From Synergistaceae bacterium (GTDB lineage: Bacteria > Synergistota > Synergistia > Synergistales > Synergistaceae), in assembly GCA_012728505.1 (NCBI GenBank), contig JAAYEY010000005.1:1-6581 (forward strand): DNA of 6,581 nt, written 5' to 3'. Of the stretch, positions 5,430 to 6,581 are shown piece by piece. Numbering within the stretch: the stretch's first letter is position 1; each line of letters begins with the position of its first letter. The notes under the pieces were generated by a model. It was not told the origin of the DNA and searched no databases. It was given only the letters and a program-made list of their open reading frames with translations. The position numbers were made by a program, and so were the translations under genes.

Positions 5430-6425
5430 TTAGTGAAGAAGGTTCATGGCTTTATATACATCTTCCATGGTTTTCTCAGCTACCGAGCGCGCTCGAGCTG
5501 CACCTGACTCGAGAATCTGCATCAGGTCGTCATTGCGCCCCTCGTAATAGGCACGGCGTTCCTGTATCGGTCCCATCACCTTCTCCAGATGTACCATCAG
5601 TTTCTTTTTACAGTCCACACACCCTATGCCGGCAGTCATGCATCCCTTGTGCAACTCAGACATCTCATCTGGGTCTTTGTTAAAAAATTTATGGATATCC
5701 CACACCGGACACTTCTCAGGTGTACCGGGATCTGTCCTTCTTTCACGTGCTGGGTCTGTCATCATAGTTCTTAGTTTTCCCCAAATAATTTTCATGTCAT
5801 CAGCTATGTCAAGAGCATTACCATAAGACTTGCTCATTTTACGTCCGTCTGTACCGGGCATTTTGGCAGATGGGGTAAGCAACGTCTCCGGTTCTGGGAA
5901 CACCTCTCCGTAGAAGTGGTTAAATCTTCTGACAACCTCTCTTGTAAGCTCAAGATGTGGCCCCTGGTCTTCTCCTACAGGGACTGCCCATGATTTGTAA
6001 AGCAAGATATCTCCTGCCATTAGGACTGGATATCCGAGGAATGCATATGTAGAAAGATCTTTGTTCTGTAGGTTGAGTATCTGCTCCTTGTAGGTGGGAC
6101 AACGCTCTAGCCAGCCAAGCGGAGTTATCATTGAAAGGGCAAGGTGTATCTCTGCATGCTGTTTTACTTGAGACTGAATGAAAATTGAAGACTTCTCCGG
6201 ATCTACTCCCACGGCAAGCCAGTCGAGCAGTATCTCTCGGCAGTTCCCCTTAATCTTGCTGCAATCTGCATAATCAGACATCATAGCGTGCCAGTCAACG
6301 ATTCCCCAAAAACAATTATAATCGTTCTGAAGCTTGACCCAGTTGATCAATGCTCCTGCCATATGTCCGTAATGTAGTTTGCCCGTAGGCCTCATTCCGC
6401 TGAAAATCCTCTTTTTTTCTTCCAT
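5430..6425 (-). CDS. trpS: Tryptophanyl-tRNA synthetase, iron-sulfur type, 331 aa
   Basis: TrpRS is the class I synthetase that charges tRNA-Trp. The start MEEKKRIFSGMRPTG fits the family, and the HIGH-type motif is HYGH (18-21), followed by GALINWVKLQ. The active site includes the GEDQ segment (151-154, VGEDQGPHLELTREV), and the KMSKS loop is intact at 196-200 (GRKMSKSYGNAL). Residues 239-272 contain four cysteines spaced C-x22-C-x6-C-x2-C (C239, C262, C269, C272; EKCPVWD and GCMTAGIGCVDCKK). That spacing is the one described for the [4Fe-4S] cluster in Thermotoga maritima TrpRS, near the anticodon-recognition region. Length is normal for bacterial TrpRS. The ATG at 6425 has only weak upstream purines (GTGGA at 5 or more bases, AAGGGA further up). 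It is the first gene after a non-coding stretch with a candidate promoter, and scpA follows after 6 bases, an unusual pairing of tRNA charging with condensin genes. Confidence 0.96.
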   Translation of the reverse strand: MEEKKRIFSGMRPTGKLHYGHMAGALINWVKLQNDYNCFWGIVDWHAMMSDYADCSKIKGNCREILLDWLAVGVDPEKSSIFIQSQVKQHAEIHLALSMITPLGWLERCPTYKEQILNLQNKDLSTYAFLGYPVLMAGDILLYKSWAVPVGEDQGPHLELTREVVRRFNHFYGEVFPEPETLLTPSAKMPGTDGRKMSKSYGNALDIADDMKIIWGKLRTMMTDPARERRTDPGTPEKCPVWDIHKFFNKDPDEMSELHKGCMTAGIGCVDCKKKLMVHLEKVMGPIQERRAYYEGRNDDLMQILESGAARARSVAEKTMEDVYKAMNLLH

Positions 6426-6466
6426 TCAATCCACTATCCCTTCTAAAAATACGCCGGCAATGCTTC

Positions 6467-6496
6467 ATTATAAGTTATTAACTGTTGGCGAATCAC
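6467..6496 (-). promoter_or_regulatory. Candidate trpS operon promoter
   Basis: On the minus strand a perfect TATAAT (6472-6467) is preceded by an 18-base AT-rich spacer and GTGATT (6496-6491), which keeps the TGA core of the -35 consensus (three of six matches). Transcription would start near 6460, giving a leader of about 35 bases, too short for a T-box or other riboswitch. It fits a position just downstream of a likely upstream terminator. Confidence 0.5.
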
Positions 6497-6543
6497 GTTA
6501 TCATTCATAGATATGAGCTTTACTGAACTTTTCACCTGTTGTT

Positions 6544-6569
6544 AAAAACTGCCAGGTGGAACATCTGGC
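6544..6569 (-). terminator. Likely intrinsic terminator of the gene upstream of trpS
   Basis: Read on the minus strand, GCCAG-A-TG pairs with CA-C-CTGGC around a 3-base loop (one A/C mismatch), followed by AGTTTTT. The shape is a small intrinsic terminator. No stop codon is visible in the 12 bases before it in any minus-strand frame, so the upstream gene either ends outside the window or ends in the TAA within the T-run at about 6543. A short stem and five T residues keep confidence moderate. Confidence 0.4.
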
Positions 6570-6581
6570 GTGAAGCTGCAA

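Larger units (their letters stand above)
6426..6581. other. Non-coding region upstream of trpS
   Basis: No frame on either strand gives a recognisable protein here. On the minus strand the three frames close at about 6543, 6501 and 6533, so at most 12-27 codons of an upstream gene's end could be present; none reads as a known C-terminus. The stretch holds the hairpin and the promoter listed separately. Confidence 0.6.

Noticed and set aside
5399..5683. Open plus-strand frame of 94 codons crossing the scpA-trpS junction
   Set aside because: It is antisense to the trpS C-terminus, Ser/His/Pro-rich, and has no family resemblance. The trpS frame, with its cysteine motif, explains the bases.
6553..6566. 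T-box-like AGGTGGAAC on the plus strand
   Set aside because: It resembles the GGTGGNACC core of T-box leaders, which often precede synthetase genes. It lies on the strand opposite to trpS, breaks the consensus at the next base, and has no following T-run or specifier stem before the window ends. It is simply one arm of the minus-strand hairpin.
1..6581. Defence system, mobile element, CRISPR or other accessory island
   Set aside because: Every frame of size is a recognised housekeeping gene, all on one strand, with consistent spacing and no direct repeats, transposase, integrase or attachment-like sequence. I saw no gene with foreign-looking composition.

Overview
The window is a compact block of nine genes, all on the minus strand, so transcription runs from right to left. 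In that order they are trpS, scpA, scpB, an rluB-type pseudouridine synthase gene, cmk, hflX, a yicC-family RNase gene, remA, and the first 59 codons of gmk, which runs off the left edge. No mobile element, CRISPR array, tRNA, rRNA or toxin-antitoxin gene is visible. The real reading frames fill almost everything, and no gene-free stretch exceeds about 160 bases.

The organism is an anaerobe-like bacterium outside the well-studied model phyla. The yicC-remA-gmk order and the scpA-scpB-rluB order are both known from Firmicutes and relatives. The tryptophanyl-tRNA synthetase carries the four-cysteine iron-sulfur signature known from Thermotoga maritima, and HflX has the short-tailed form. My best guess is a member of the Synergistota (Synergistetes), but this is inferred from gene order and protein flavour only; Thermotogota or a deep Firmicutes lineage remain possible.

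Layout from the right: bases 6426-6581 are non-coding as far as can be seen. They hold a terminator-like hairpin, probably ending an upstream gene outside the window, and a candidate promoter (perfect TATAAT) for trpS. trpS, scpA, scpB and rluB follow with a 6-base gap and then overlaps, so they look like one translationally coupled transcript. A 98-base gap separates rluB from cmk. It holds a terminator-like stem-loop, a short perfect palindrome and a strong cmk ribosome site, with a possible promoter over the rluB stop codons, and it is the only obvious break point. cmk and hflX overlap by TTGA, yicC follows after 27 bases, remA after 6 bases, and gmk overlaps remA by ATGA.

Functionally this is a growth and information-processing cluster: tRNA charging (TrpS), chromosome condensation (ScpA, ScpB), 23S rRNA modification (RluB type), CMP and GMP phosphorylation (Cmk, Gmk), ribosome splitting or rescue (HflX), RNA cleavage (YicC) and a DNA-binding regulator (RemA). 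I do not see an undescribed defence or biosynthetic system. The points worth a second look are the iron-sulfur TrpRS, the cmk leader, the altered RNA-binding motif in the pseudouridine synthase, RemA in this lineage, and the run of non-ATG starts.
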